NCBI RefSeq assembly: GCF_034471385.1 | Contig: NZ_JARGYU010000002.1 | Span: 1 to 64,000 of the forward strand | Source: Lyticum sinuosum | Lineage (GTDB): Bacteria > Pseudomonadota > Alphaproteobacteria > Rickettsiales > Midichloriaceae | Direction: 5' to 3' | Length of the DNA stretch: 64,000 nucleotides | Shown: positions 37,767 to 47,262 of the stretch, piece after piece | Layout of the letters: every line of letters begins with the position of its first letter | Numbering within the stretch: position 1 is the stretch's first letter | Made by a program: the position numbers and the translations under genes | Notes under the pieces: model-generated | Database searches by the model: none | Told to the model about the DNA's origin: nothing | Seen by the model: only the letters and a program-made list of their open reading frames with translations

Positions 37767-39248
37767 ATGAATTCAAACGATAATTTAAATAATATATCAA
37801 ATAGTATGTCTATTAAAGAATGGATAATGTATATCAGATTATTATTATCTGGTGATAAAACATATAACTCATTATTTTATAAAAATGTAGATATAAATGT
37901 AGATACAATATCTAATAATACTACTAATAATATATATTATAATGAAAATATATGTAGAAACATAAATACAAATATTATATCCAATAATGATATTATTGAA
38001 TCAATTCATAAAGATATTATTATATTAATTGCTCATGTATTAAGATTAGAAAGTCCAGCTCATGTATTTTTAAATTTAGATATGAAAATACCACCATTTA
38101 TTTTAAGTGAACTCGAGAGAATGGTCGATAGAAGGTTAAAAAATGAGCCATTAGCTTATATCATTGGATATAAAGAATTTTGGAGTTTAGATTTTATAGT
38201 TAATGATAATGTTCTTATTCCAAGATCAGATTCTGAAATTTTAGTTGAGTCAATTGCAAAAATATGTAATGAAAGAAAAAATTATGAAAATATTAATATA
38301 TATGATAAGGAAATAGATAAAATAAATAAGGAAATAGATAAAGAAAATAAAGATAAAGATGAAGATTATTCAGAATTTCATCAAAAACCTCAATTATCTG
38401 TTATAGATAAAATAAATAAGGAAATAGATAAAGAAAATAAAGATAAAGATGAAGATTACTCAGAATTTCATCAAAAACCTCAATTATCTGTTATAAATAA
38501 GGAAATAAATAAAGAAATAGATAAGGAAAATAAAGATAAAGATGAAGATTACTCAGAATTTCATCAAAAACCTCAATTATCTGTTATAAATAAGGAAATA
38601 AATAAAGAAAATAAAGATAAAGATGAAGATTATTCAGAATTTCATCAAAAACCTCAATTATCTGTTATAGATCTTGGTACAGGCAGTGGTGCTCTAATTA
38701 TATCAGTTATAAAAGAAGCTATGAAATTGGGATTTTTGGTAAATGGATATGCAATAGATAATAATATAAAAGCGCTAAGAATCGCTAATTTGAATGCAAA
38801 ATATCATGATTTAGAAAATATTATAACCTTTATTCAAAGCTCTTGGTGGAACAATATTGATCAAGATATCAAGTTTGATTATATTATTGCAAATCCACCA
38901 TATATAAGTTTAAATGAATTTACAAATCTACATTCTAGTATTAAAGAATATGAGCCTAGAAATGCATTGACTGATGAATTTGACGGTTTAAGTCACTATT
39001 ATAATATAATCAAGGAAATTCCAAATCGTTTGAAAAAAAATAAGCATAGTGGGGCTATTATAGAATGTGGAATTAATCAAATATATGATATTGCAGAAAT
39101 ATTTATAAAGTTATTTACTAATAATAGTGATAAATTGATTAAATTGCTAAGAGAAGAAAAGAAAATCTATATGTATAATAATTTTTCTTTAGAAATTAAA
39201 TCAGATATAGAACAAAGAGAAAGAGCCCTTTTAATAAAGAGAATTTGA
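37767..39248 (+). CDS. prmC: Peptide chain release factor N5-glutamine methyltransferase, with internal tandem repeat
   Basis: Methylates the GGQ glutamine of release factors, using S-adenosylmethionine. N-terminal domain: RLESPAHVFLN and NEPLAYIIGYKEFWSLDF. The SAM motif I is VIDLGTGSGALI at residue 302 onward and the catalytic NPPY is in DYIIANPPYISLNEF. EPRNALTDEFDGLSHY and GAIIECG are also family blocks. The protein is 493 residues against about 285: an Asn-rich stretch near 30-70 and a four-copy tandem repeat (residues 184-301) directly before motif I account for it. It ends with TGA, showing that UGA is a stop in this genome. Its substrate RF2 is encoded at 57.8 kb. Confidence 0.95.
   Translation: MNSNDNLNNISNSMSIKEWIMYIRLLLSGDKTYNSLFYKNVDINVDTISNNTTNNIYYNENICRNINTNIISNNDIIESIHKDIIILIAHVLRLESPAHVFLNLDMKIPPFILSELERMVDRRLKNEPLAYIIGYKEFWSLDFIVNDNVLIPRSDSEILVESIAKICNERKNYENINIYDKEIDKINKEIDKENKDKDEDYSEFHQKPQLSVIDKINKEIDKENKDKDEDYSEFHQKPQLSVINKEINKEIDKENKDKDEDYSEFHQKPQLSVINKEINKENKDKDEDYSEFHQKPQLSVIDLGTGSGALIISVIKEAMKLGFLVNGYAIDNNIKALRIANLNAKYHDLENIITFIQSSWWNNIDQDIKFDYIIANPPYISLNEFTNLHSSIKEYEPRNALTDEFDGLSHYYNIIKEIPNRLKKNKHSGAIIECGINQIYDIAEIFIKLFTNNSDKLIKLLREEKKIYMYNNFSLEIKSDIEQRERALLIKRI
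38316..38669 (+). repeat. In-frame tandem repeat inside prmC, units of 30, 30, 31 and 27 aa
   Basis: Each unit ends in DEDYSEFHQKPQLSVI and starts with a Lys/Asn/Glu-rich lead (DKINKEIDKENKDK or NKEINKEIDKEN). The last copy runs straight into the DLGTGSG motif at 38670. PQLSVI is the beta strand before motif I, so the unit is a copy of the native linker plus strand. All copies keep frame and lack stops. Differences are mostly silent or in the lead segment. Confidence 0.92.
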
Positions 39249-39249
39249 T

Positions 39250-39472
39250 AGAATATATATATAAGTAGATAAAAGTAGATAAATATATATTATATAAGAA
39301 TAGAATGAATCTATATAAATTTATACGAAATAATGAAATAATATATTAAATTTATATTATTTTTATAGTTTTATAGTTTTCTATTGTTTTTTATATTGTT
39401 TATAATTTATAGAATATATATATAAGTAGATATAAGTAGATAAATATATATTATATAAGAATAGAATGAAGT
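39250..39472. repeat. Direct repeat flanking the prmC 3' spacer, 161-bp offset
   Basis: A segment of about 58 bp starting GAATATATATATAAGTAGAT at 39251 recurs at 39412, both including AAGTAGATAAATATATATTA and ending AGAATAGAATGAA. The second copy ends 7 bp before the tRNA-Tyr 3' end. The 100 bp between them are not repeated. Confidence 0.8.
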
Positions 39473-39479
39473 GAGTATA

Positions 39480-39566
39480 TGGTGGAGAAGGTAGGATTCG
39501 AACCTACGAACGCATTACACGGGCGGATTTACAGTCCGCTGCTTTTGGCCACTCAGCAACTTCTCC
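39480..39566 (-). tRNA. tRNA-Tyr, anticodon GTA
   Basis: Read on the minus strand from 39566. The acceptor arm GGAGAAG pairs with CTTCTCC; a class II long variable arm is present (CGTGTAATGCGTTCG region). The anticodon stem encloses CTGTAAA, anticodon GTA. The T arm GTAGG/CCTAC holds TTCGAAT. CCA is encoded at 39482-39480, for 87 nt in all. GTA with a long variable arm identifies bacterial tRNA-Tyr. Confidence 0.97.
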
Positions 39567-39568
39567 AC

Positions 39569-39624
39569 AATAAGATAACCGTCTTGGTTATCTTATTTAG
39601 ATATTATATTATTTATAATATCTA
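39569..39624. other. Two contiguous perfect hairpins immediately upstream of tRNA-Tyr
   Basis: AATAAGATAACC (39569-39580) pairs perfectly with GGTTATCTTATT (39586-39597) around a 5-base loop. TAGATATTATA (39598-39608) pairs perfectly with TATAATATCTA (39614-39624) around another 5-base loop. They are back to back with no gap. The first lies 2 bases from the mature 5' end of tRNA-Tyr, so in its transcript both would be in the leader. They could be a terminator or processing structures. The rest of the spacer to 39872 shows nothing else. Confidence 0.6.
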
Positions 39625-39872
39625 TTTGAACAACTCCGCAATGTTGATTGATATCATAATTTTATATTATAGTCAATATATATTTTATAAAAAATTTTGT
39701 TATGATTAAATTATTTCTTTATATTTTATATGATTTATCTGAGATATTTAATTTTCATCCCATAAAATTATTTTATCTATTTTTTTTATCAATACTATAT
39801 TAATGTTGATATTTAATACTATAAAAAATACAAATATTAATTTTAATAGAATATATATTTTATTCTAAATAA

Positions 39873-40322
39873 TTACTCTAATGATATTATTTTCTGTAAA
39901 ATACTCATACCTACTTGTCTTACAGACATACCGAAATAATCTGAAATATTTTTATTATTTTTAATATTTTGATATTTTATATCTGGTTCTGATATTAATT
40001 TATGAAAAATATTACTCATAAATCTTTTTTTACTATATTTACTAATATTATATTCTTGATATTGATTAAATACATTACTATCAATTCTGCCACTGTTCAT
40101 AACGTTACTGCTATGTGTATACATATAATCAAGTCCAATTTTTTTTATCTCTTGTGCAATACTAATACGAATTATATTATTAATTTTATCAGAAATTTTA
40201 TCAGAATTATTATATAATTTATTATGTTCTCTATTATAAATAAATCTATTTTTTCTTGTATTATGAAAAACTCTTTGTATTTTTCTATGTTTTAGAACTT
40301 TATTTTTGATTCTCAATGACAT
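39873..40322 (-). CDS. Hypothetical basic protein, 149 aa
   Basis: Not recognised. It is strongly basic at the N-terminus (MSLRIKNKVLKHRKIQRVFH) with a helical middle (NNIIRISIAQEIKKIGLDYM) and an end with ISDYFGMSVRQVGMSILQKI. That last segment looks like an ordered helical region and argues against a chance frame. No signal peptide or membrane segment. It is monocistronic, between tRNA-Tyr and glyA. Confidence 0.55.
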   Translation of the reverse strand: MSLRIKNKVLKHRKIQRVFHNTRKNRFIYNREHNKLYNNSDKISDKINNIIRISIAQEIKKIGLDYMYTHSSNVMNSGRIDSNVFNQYQEYNISKYSKKRFMSNIFHKLISEPDIKYQNIKNNKNISDYFGMSVRQVGMSILQKIISLE

Positions 40323-40740
40323 ATAAATTTTTTATATAAATATTAATTAATTATACTATTAATAAATTTATTATTAAATTTTTGTATAAAAATCTTATAA
40401 TTAAAAATTTTCTTGTATTTTTATGTATATCCATATATTTTTAATGATTTTTTTATAAAAATTTATTATAAAATGAAATAGTAAAATTATCTTATAACTT
40501 ATAGAAAGTTTAGTAAGTTCAAATAAACAATACATAAAATATTTAACATAAACATAAAATTACAATTGTTATACTTTTCTCAACTATTTTTATTGTATGG
40601 AAGTCTAAATTTTAAAATTTTTATAAAAATTATTTTTTAATATTTTTAATATTTTTTCTGATTTATGTAATATATTTAATTTTTATTGTGTAAAATTATT
40701 ATATTAATATATAATATTAATAAATTTTAATTCTAAATTT
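40323..40740. other. AT-rich intergenic region upstream of glyA
   Basis: 418 bp with the upstream regions of the hypothetical gene (leftward) and glyA (rightward). No repeat, riboswitch or RNA gene was recognised. Confidence 0.35.
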
Positions 40741-42144
40741 ATGGAAAAAAATAATATAAAATCTCATTCATCTTGTTACTTAAATAATTTTTTGGAGAAA
40801 AAAGATCCAGAAATCTCAAGTATTATATTTCAAGAAAGAAACCGCCAAGAATATTCTATTGAACTAATAGCTTCTGAGAATGTTGCAAGTGCTGCTGTTA
40901 TGGAAGCTGCAGGCTCTATATTAACAAATAAGTATGCAGAAGGATATTCAGGAAAAAGGTATTATGGTGGTTGTGAATTTATTGATAAAATTGAAGATTT
41001 AGCGATAGAGCGTGTCAAAAAATTATTTGGAGCTAAGTATGCTAATGTTCAGCCTCATTCAGGATCACAAGCCAATCAAACTGTATTTATGGCTACTTTG
41101 CAACCAGGTGATAAAATACTAAGTATGTCATTAAACTGTGGAGGTCATTTAACCCATGGTCATATAGCAAATCAATCTGGGAAATGGTTTAAAGTTAAAC
41201 ATTATGGTGTTGACGATAATGGCTTGATAAATTTTGATGAAGTTCAAAAATTAGCATTGGAATTTAAGCCTAAAATGATCATAGCAGGAGCTTCAGCATA
41301 TAGTAGAAAAATAGATTTTGTACATTTTAGAGAAATAGCTAATAGTGTTAATGCATATTTATTAGCCGATATTGCGCATTATGCTGGACTCATAGTGACA
41401 GAAAATTATCCAAATCCAATGCCACATGCTCATTTTGTTACATCAACTACACATAAAACATTACGCGGACCACGTGGTGGTATTATTTTAACCAATGATC
41501 AGGACTTAGCTAAAAAGATTGATACAGCATTATTTCCAGGCATTCAAGGTGGACCACTCATGCATATTATTGCAGCTAAAGCTGTTGCTTTTTATGAAGC
41601 AATGCAACCAAATTTTAAGAAATATATAGATAACGTTGTTCAAGCAGCTAAAAAAATGTCAGAAATTATCCAAAAAAGAGGTTATAAAATAGTAAGTCAT
41701 GGGACGGATTCACATCTTATGATTGTAAATTTACAAAATACAGAAATTACAGGATTATTAGCCGAAAAAGTTTTGGATATTTTTGGAATAACATGTAATA
41801 AAAATTCTGTTCCACATGATAGAGCTGGACCAACAATAACATCAGGATTAAGAATAGGAAGTCCAACAATGATAAGTAGAAAATTTGATTTACAAAGTAT
41901 AGAAATAGTTTCACACATGATATGTGATGTGTTAGATTTATGTCAAAATATAATAAAAGTAGTTATATCTAAATCAAATAATATATTTTCTTCTTCAGAG
42001 AGATTAACTAAATCAGAAATTGAAATTCAATTAGAAATAATAAAAAATCATTCTCTTTGGGAAGAAAAATTTATTCCTATTCGTAGCAAAGTTATTGATT
42101 TATGTAAAAAATTTCCTCTAGATAATAGAATTTATGATGAGTAA
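40741..42144 (+). CDS. glyA: Serine hydroxymethyltransferase
   Basis: PLP enzyme converting serine to glycine and charging tetrahydrofolate with a one-carbon unit. Family blocks: ELIASENVAS, LTNKYAEGYSGKRYYGGCEF, VQPHSGSQANQ, DIAHYAGLI, and the PLP lysine in TSTTHKTLRGPRGG. The C-terminal half has GIQGGPLMHIIAAKAV and GLRIGSPTM. It is 467 residues, about 40 more than usual, through a short N-terminal Lys/Asn/Ser stretch and a loop near 415-430. Start ATG at 40741. Confidence 0.98.
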   Translation: MEKNNIKSHSSCYLNNFLEKKDPEISSIIFQERNRQEYSIELIASENVASAAVMEAAGSILTNKYAEGYSGKRYYGGCEFIDKIEDLAIERVKKLFGAKYANVQPHSGSQANQTVFMATLQPGDKILSMSLNCGGHLTHGHIANQSGKWFKVKHYGVDDNGLINFDEVQKLALEFKPKMIIAGASAYSRKIDFVHFREIANSVNAYLLADIAHYAGLIVTENYPNPMPHAHFVTSTTHKTLRGPRGGIILTNDQDLAKKIDTALFPGIQGGPLMHIIAAKAVAFYEAMQPNFKKYIDNVVQAAKKMSEIIQKRGYKIVSHGTDSHLMIVNLQNTEITGLLAEKVLDIFGITCNKNSVPHDRAGPTITSGLRIGSPTMISRKFDLQSIEIVSHMICDVLDLCQNIIKVVISKSNNIFSSSERLTKSEIEIQLEIIKNHSLWEEKFIPIRSKVIDLCKKFPLDNRIYDE

Positions 42145-42358
42145 TTATTACATATAATCATTAATTATATAATATTATTTATAATTTTTTTAGTAATTTA
42201 GCCATATAAATAAATATATTAATTATTTTTGAAGTTTTAATTTTATAAAAAATACTAAATTTTTTATTTGAATAAAGTATAATTACTTATATATAAGTGA
42301 TCACTAATTGTTGATTAATATACAGTTAATAATGAAATCTAATATTAAATAATGAATA

Positions 42359-42661
42359 ATGAAATCTAATAATTTATCCTCTGAAGAATTTGTTGCTATG
42401 ATATCAGATGAGCAACGCAAAAAATTATTCAAGCCTTATTTTACATCTGTAGTTGATAAAAATTTTTATGTCTTTTTAGAAAATAAAAAAGATAAAAAAA
42501 TTAATGTTATCCCAAATCAATATGAAATTTATTTTTCTAGTGGAGAAAAAAGATTTTATATTGCGGAAATTGCTGCTGATGCTTTTGAACTTGCTAAGAA
42601 TGATATCATGAAAACATCTAATTTAGGATATATAATTAAATTAAAAGCTTTATGGACATAA
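42359..42661 (+). CDS. Hypothetical protein, 100 aa
   Basis: Not recognised. The sequence is balanced for this genome and begins MKSNNLSSEEFVAMISDEQR, followed by KLFKPYFTSVVDKNFYVFLE. The end has FYIAEIAADAFELAKNDIMK and GYIIKLKALW, suggesting a small alpha/beta protein. No membrane segment. It lies 214 bp after glyA and 471 bp before phaC. Confidence 0.6.
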   Translation: MKSNNLSSEEFVAMISDEQRKKLFKPYFTSVVDKNFYVFLENKKDKKINVIPNQYEIYFSSGEKRFYIAEIAADAFELAKNDIMKTSNLGYIIKLKALWT

Positions 42662-43132
42662 GTTATAAATCAATATAATTTGTTTTCGAGAATATAATAT
42701 TAATTATATATTAAAATTTTATATTATATATTTGTGTATGAGTTTGTATTAGTTAATTTATTTTACATGTAATAAGTTAGATATTAACAACTAATAAAAT
42801 AATATGATTAATATTACAAATATGTTATTAATATATTTGTAGTTGTTTTTATCTAAAATAAATTGCATAATTTAAATTATCATTAATTCAAACATGACTA
42901 TATTATTTATAAACTATTTTTTTATATTTAGTATTTTATATTTAGTATATTAATTAGTAAGTCATTTTATATGATATAAATTTATTGAAAATCAGTATAT
43001 AGTATATAATTAATAACTTGGACTATAAATAATAATTTATGAATGATTTATCAGAAAAAATATATAAATAAAATTAATTATTAATTAAAATTATCGTAAA
43101 TAAAATAATATAAGGCCATTTTAACATATAAT
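42662..43132. other. AT-rich intergenic region upstream of phaC
   Basis: 471 bp, nearly all A/T. No gene, repeat or hairpin of note was seen. Confidence 0.35.
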
Positions 43133-45571
43133 ATGACATCAAACAATTATTTCTTGAAATATTTCGATAATTATAAGCATTATTTCAATAGTATGAACTC
43201 ACTTATATATAATAAACAAGATAACATTAAAAATAATTTATATTTTTCTGCAAAAATTATCAAAATAATGTTGAGTAATTTTTCTGAAAAGAACAATTTA
43301 TTTTGGGCTTCATATGGTAATTTACATTTCTTTATTGAAACCTTAAATAAAAAATTTACTGAAAAATATAAAGAAATTATTCAGAATAATTCTCAAAATT
43401 ATTCTTTTATGGATTTTTTATATAAAATAAATGAAAATTTTTACAAATTAACTCCTTATTACAATTATATTCCGTATTATAATTTTTTTGATCAAAATCA
43501 GAATAATCAAAATAATCAGAATAATAATCAACAATCTTCATCTTTTTTTAAAAATATAACGCAAAATTGGCAAATACATAATGATATTGTGTATTCTACC
43601 TTGAATGATACAATAGATAGATGTGAGAATATTATCAAAACTCGTCATTTAAATGAAAGAATTTATAGAAATTCTCACAATAATTCAGATCAAAATTCTT
43701 CTGAAAAAAATTCTAAGAAGAATGATTCAGATACATCTGCAAAATCTCAGAATACAAATAATCAAAATCAGAATAATAATAGCTCATATGATGAAAATTC
43801 ATATGATAACTTATATAAACAGATACAAAATGATTTTTTAGATACTTGTTTTAAATCTTTTCCACAAAATTTATTACAATTTCCAGAAATGATGCATTTT
43901 CCACAAAATCCAGCTCAAAATTTTTTACCAGGGTATATTTTTAGTGGAAATATGAATCCTTTTAATAATTTTCATACTTTCAATCCATTCCACAGCTTAA
44001 ATGCTTCATTAAATGCATTTAATAACATTAATACATTATGTAATCATTATCCATCATTTCCATTTAATCAATATTTAAAAAATAATGGTGATTTATCATT
44101 AAAAGATTTATCTCTTCTTAGATTCTTTTATGATAATATATATTCTGCGAAAACACCAAATAATTATCCATTATTTAATGATGATTTCTGGGTAGAAATG
44201 ATTAAAACTAATGGTAAAAGTATGGAAAATGGTTTTGATAATTATATGAAAGATATAGAAAATTATCAAAAATCTGGAGAGTTTAAAATGGTTACAACTC
44301 CTGAGAATACTTTTGTAATTGGAAAAAATATTGCTACTACACCTGGAAAAATCGTCTATCGTAATGAGATATTTGAGCTTATACAATATAATGCTACAAC
44401 TGAAAACGTTTACCAAAACCCTGTGCTTATTTGTCCAGCTTGGATAAATAAATATTATGTACTAGATCTTGAATCTGAGAATTCATTAGTAAAATGGCTA
44501 GTGGAAAAAGGACATACAGTATTTATGATTTCATGGGTAAATCCTTCATCAGATAATTGTAAACAAAAATTCTCAGATTATATTATAAAAGGTACCATAG
44601 TTGCCATAGAAATGGCATTAATGATTTGTGGTAATAACTCTAAAGTCAATTGTATAGGATATTGCTTAGGTGGCACTGTAATGGCTATTACTGCTGCATA
44701 TTTAAAAAGTGCTGGTGTAAACTATATTTCTAGTTTAACATTTCTTGCTTCTTTAGTTGATTTTTCTGATTGTGGAATAATTGGAGCTTTTATTCATGAA
44801 AATATTATAGATGCTATAGATGAGCATGTAGATAATGTAGGATATTTAAGTGGAAATTCAATGTTCTCAACATTTTCAATGGTTCGTCCAAAAGATATGT
44901 TATGGTATTATGTTATTAATAACTATATGCTTGGAAAAGATCCAAAACCATTATCTATTTTACATTGGAATGCTGATTCTACCAACATGGCTGGAGAGTG
45001 TCATAAATATTATTTAAGGAATTTATATTTAAAAAATGATTTAATAAAAGGGAATTTATCAATAGAAGGTACGAAAATAAATCTTCAAAACATAGATCTC
45101 CCTATATATATGGTAGCAACTAAAGATGATCATATAGCACCGTGGAAATCAACATATAAGGGGCTTCAAATGGCATATAAAAGCAGTAAAGAAAAAAGAT
45201 TTGTTCTTGGAGAATCTGGTCATGTTATGGGAATAGTTAATCCACCAACAGCTAAAAGAAAATATGGATATTATGTTGTTGATAATCGTTCTGATCCTTC
45301 TGAAGTAGAAAATAATATTATATTAGAAAATATTTTAACATCAGATGAATGGATTCAGTGTGCAAAGAAAATTGATGGTTCTTGGTGGGATGATATGCAT
45401 AGATGGCTGATAAATCATCAAACTCATAAACATAAAGATAAAGGTGAAATTATGTATGATGAGAAAATGGTAGATGAAGAATGTGAATCTTGTATGCGTA
45501 AATCTAGACCTATTTTCACAGTTGATGATAAATATGGTGAACCAGCTCCAGGATTATATGTCTTAGATTAA
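43133..45571 (+). CDS. phaC: Class I poly(3-hydroxyalkanoate) synthase with long N/Q-rich N-terminal region
   Basis: Polymerises 3-hydroxyacyl-CoA into storage polyester. The catalytic nucleophile is the Cys of the lipase box GYCLGG near residue 523, preceded by CPAWINKYYVLDLESENSLV and VFMISWVNPSSDN. The catalytic Asp is in VATKDDHIAPWKSTY and the His in GESGHVMGIVNPP, all retained. It ends with EPAPGLYVLD, typical of the class. At 812 residues it is about 200 longer than usual; the first 330 are rich in Asn, Gln, Ser and Phe with short repeats (QNNQNNQNN). phaA and phaB are not adjacent. Confidence 0.95.
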   Translation: MTSNNYFLKYFDNYKHYFNSMNSLIYNKQDNIKNNLYFSAKIIKIMLSNFSEKNNLFWASYGNLHFFIETLNKKFTEKYKEIIQNNSQNYSFMDFLYKINENFYKLTPYYNYIPYYNFFDQNQNNQNNQNNNQQSSSFFKNITQNWQIHNDIVYSTLNDTIDRCENIIKTRHLNERIYRNSHNNSDQNSSEKNSKKNDSDTSAKSQNTNNQNQNNNSSYDENSYDNLYKQIQNDFLDTCFKSFPQNLLQFPEMMHFPQNPAQNFLPGYIFSGNMNPFNNFHTFNPFHSLNASLNAFNNINTLCNHYPSFPFNQYLKNNGDLSLKDLSLLRFFYDNIYSAKTPNNYPLFNDDFWVEMIKTNGKSMENGFDNYMKDIENYQKSGEFKMVTTPENTFVIGKNIATTPGKIVYRNEIFELIQYNATTENVYQNPVLICPAWINKYYVLDLESENSLVKWLVEKGHTVFMISWVNPSSDNCKQKFSDYIIKGTIVAIEMALMICGNNSKVNCIGYCLGGTVMAITAAYLKSAGVNYISSLTFLASLVDFSDCGIIGAFIHENIIDAIDEHVDNVGYLSGNSMFSTFSMVRPKDMLWYYVINNYMLGKDPKPLSILHWNADSTNMAGECHKYYLRNLYLKNDLIKGNLSIEGTKINLQNIDLPIYMVATKDDHIAPWKSTYKGLQMAYKSSKEKRFVLGESGHVMGIVNPPTAKRKYGYYVVDNRSDPSEVENNIILENILTSDEWIQCAKKIDGSWWDDMHRWLINHQTHKHKDKGEIMYDEKMVDEECESCMRKSRPIFTVDDKYGEPAPGLYVLD

Positions 45572-45773
45572 ATATATTATCTTTTTAAATATATTAAATT
45601 ATTATATTAAATTATTAAGTTTTTATATATTTTAGAATAATTATTATATTTAATTATTTTAATACTATTAAATCATTTATATAAAATAATCATTCGATAG
45701 AAACAAAATAAATCAAATAAAAAATTGTTATAAACTGTTATAATTCGATAAATAAGATAAAAACAGAATTAAA

Positions 45774-47222
45774 GTGAAGTCATCAATAAAAAAATCTGTT
45801 TTTATTTGTCAGAATTGTAATTTTCAATCTACAAAATGGGTTGGTAAGTGTAGTGAGTGTGGTAGTTGGAATACTATGATTGAAGAGATAAAGAATTCTT
45901 CTTCAGCTATTTCATCTAATGCATTGCGAAACAGTTTACCAATTACTTTAACAGATTTAAGTGAGTCATCATCAATATCAGAACCATATAGATGTATGAC
46001 TTATATTAGTGAATTTGATCGTGTTGTTGGTGGAGGTATGGTAATTGGTTCAGTAATATTATTTTATGGTGAACCTGGTATTGGTAAATCAACATTACTT
46101 TTACAGATTGCCAATTCGTGTGCAAATAATAATACTCAATGTCTTTATATAACAGGTGAGGAATCTTCCATGCAGATAAAATTAAGAGCTCAAAGACTTA
46201 ATATCTGCCATAAAGATATAAAACTTCTTGCAACAAATAGTATGAATGAAGTTATTGCTGCGACTCAAATGATAGAAAAACACTCATTGGTTGTTATAGA
46301 TTCCATTCAAACAATTAGTTTAGAAGAAATAGATTCTGCTCCAGGGACAATAAGCCAAACAAAATCTTGTGTGATGGAATTAACCCGTTTAGCTAAAAAC
46401 TTTTCTGTAATAGTTTTAGTTATAGGTCATGTAACTAAAGATGGACAGGTTGCTGGTCCAAAATTATTAGAACATATGGTAGATACAGTTTTATCATTTG
46501 AGGGTGATACAACTCATCAATATAGAATTATTAGAGCAATTAAGAATAGATATGGTTCAACAAATGAAATAGCAATATTTTCAATGGAAAATACTGGATT
46601 AACTGAAGTTAATAATCCATCTAAAATTTTTATATCAGGATTTGAAAAAGAAACTATAGGTTCTTGTATATTTGCTGGATATGAGGGAAGTCGTAGTATT
46701 ATGTTAGAAATCCAATCTTTAGTTGTAAAATCATTCTTACCATCACCAAAAAGATCAGCTGTAGGATGGGATAATAATCGTCTTTCTATGATTATTGCAA
46801 TTTTAATTTCTCGTCTTAATTTAAAAATATCTGATAAAGAAATTTATATCAATATTGCTGGTGGTTTAAGAATCAATGAACCTGCTATAGATTTAGCTGG
46901 AGCTGTTGCAATTATATCATCTGCACAAAGAATTCCTATTCCAAGAGATATAGTATTTTTTGGAGAAATTGGATTATTAGGTGAGTTACGACAGGTTGTA
47001 CAAATAGAAAATAGAATTAATGAAGCGAAAAAATTAGGGTTTAGTAGAATAGTAATGCCAGAAGAAAACAAAATAAATATTAAAAATATTAAAGATAATA
47101 AAAATAATACCAATTTAGATAATAAAAGTAATATTAATTTAAATAATAAAATTTGTAATGAAATTACAATAATTAAAATGCAAAATATAAAAGATGTTGT
47201 AGATTTTTTAATTAAATCCTAA
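45774..47222 (+). CDS. radA: DNA repair protein RadA
   Basis: RecA-like helicase-type protein that promotes branch migration in recombination. The N-terminal zinc finger CQNC...CSEC is visible (ICQNCNFQSTKWVGKCSECG). The P-loop is YGEPGIGKSTLLLQIA near residue 98 and the RadA-specific motif is KNRYGSTNEI near 260. The C-terminal Lon-protease-like domain follows (AVGWDNNRLSMIIAIL; INIAGGLRINEPAIDLA). An Asn/Asp/Lys-rich insertion with short repeats is at about 440-460. It starts with GTG at 45774; no nearer ATG preserves the zinc finger. Confidence 0.96.
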   Translation: MKSSIKKSVFICQNCNFQSTKWVGKCSECGSWNTMIEEIKNSSSAISSNALRNSLPITLTDLSESSSISEPYRCMTYISEFDRVVGGGMVIGSVILFYGEPGIGKSTLLLQIANSCANNNTQCLYITGEESSMQIKLRAQRLNICHKDIKLLATNSMNEVIAATQMIEKHSLVVIDSIQTISLEEIDSAPGTISQTKSCVMELTRLAKNFSVIVLVIGHVTKDGQVAGPKLLEHMVDTVLSFEGDTTHQYRIIRAIKNRYGSTNEIAIFSMENTGLTEVNNPSKIFISGFEKETIGSCIFAGYEGSRSIMLEIQSLVVKSFLPSPKRSAVGWDNNRLSMIIAILISRLNLKISDKEIYINIAGGLRINEPAIDLAGAVAIISSAQRIPIPRDIVFFGEIGLLGELRQVVQIENRINEAKKLGFSRIVMPEENKINIKNIKDNKNNTNLDNKSNINLNNKICNEITIIKMQNIKDVVDFLIKS

Positions 47223-47262
47223 TATAAATTTTTATAAAAAATATATTAATTTAAATTCTAAT

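Noticed and set aside
39240..39248. UGA recoded as tryptophan
   Set aside because: prmC ends naturally at TGA, TGG is used for conserved tryptophans, and no conserved gene has internal TGA.
39479..39709. Plus-strand 76-codon frame beginning MVEKVGFEPTNALHG
   Set aside because: It is the antisense of tRNA-Tyr read through into the spacer; this sequence is a well-known false gene over tRNA loci.
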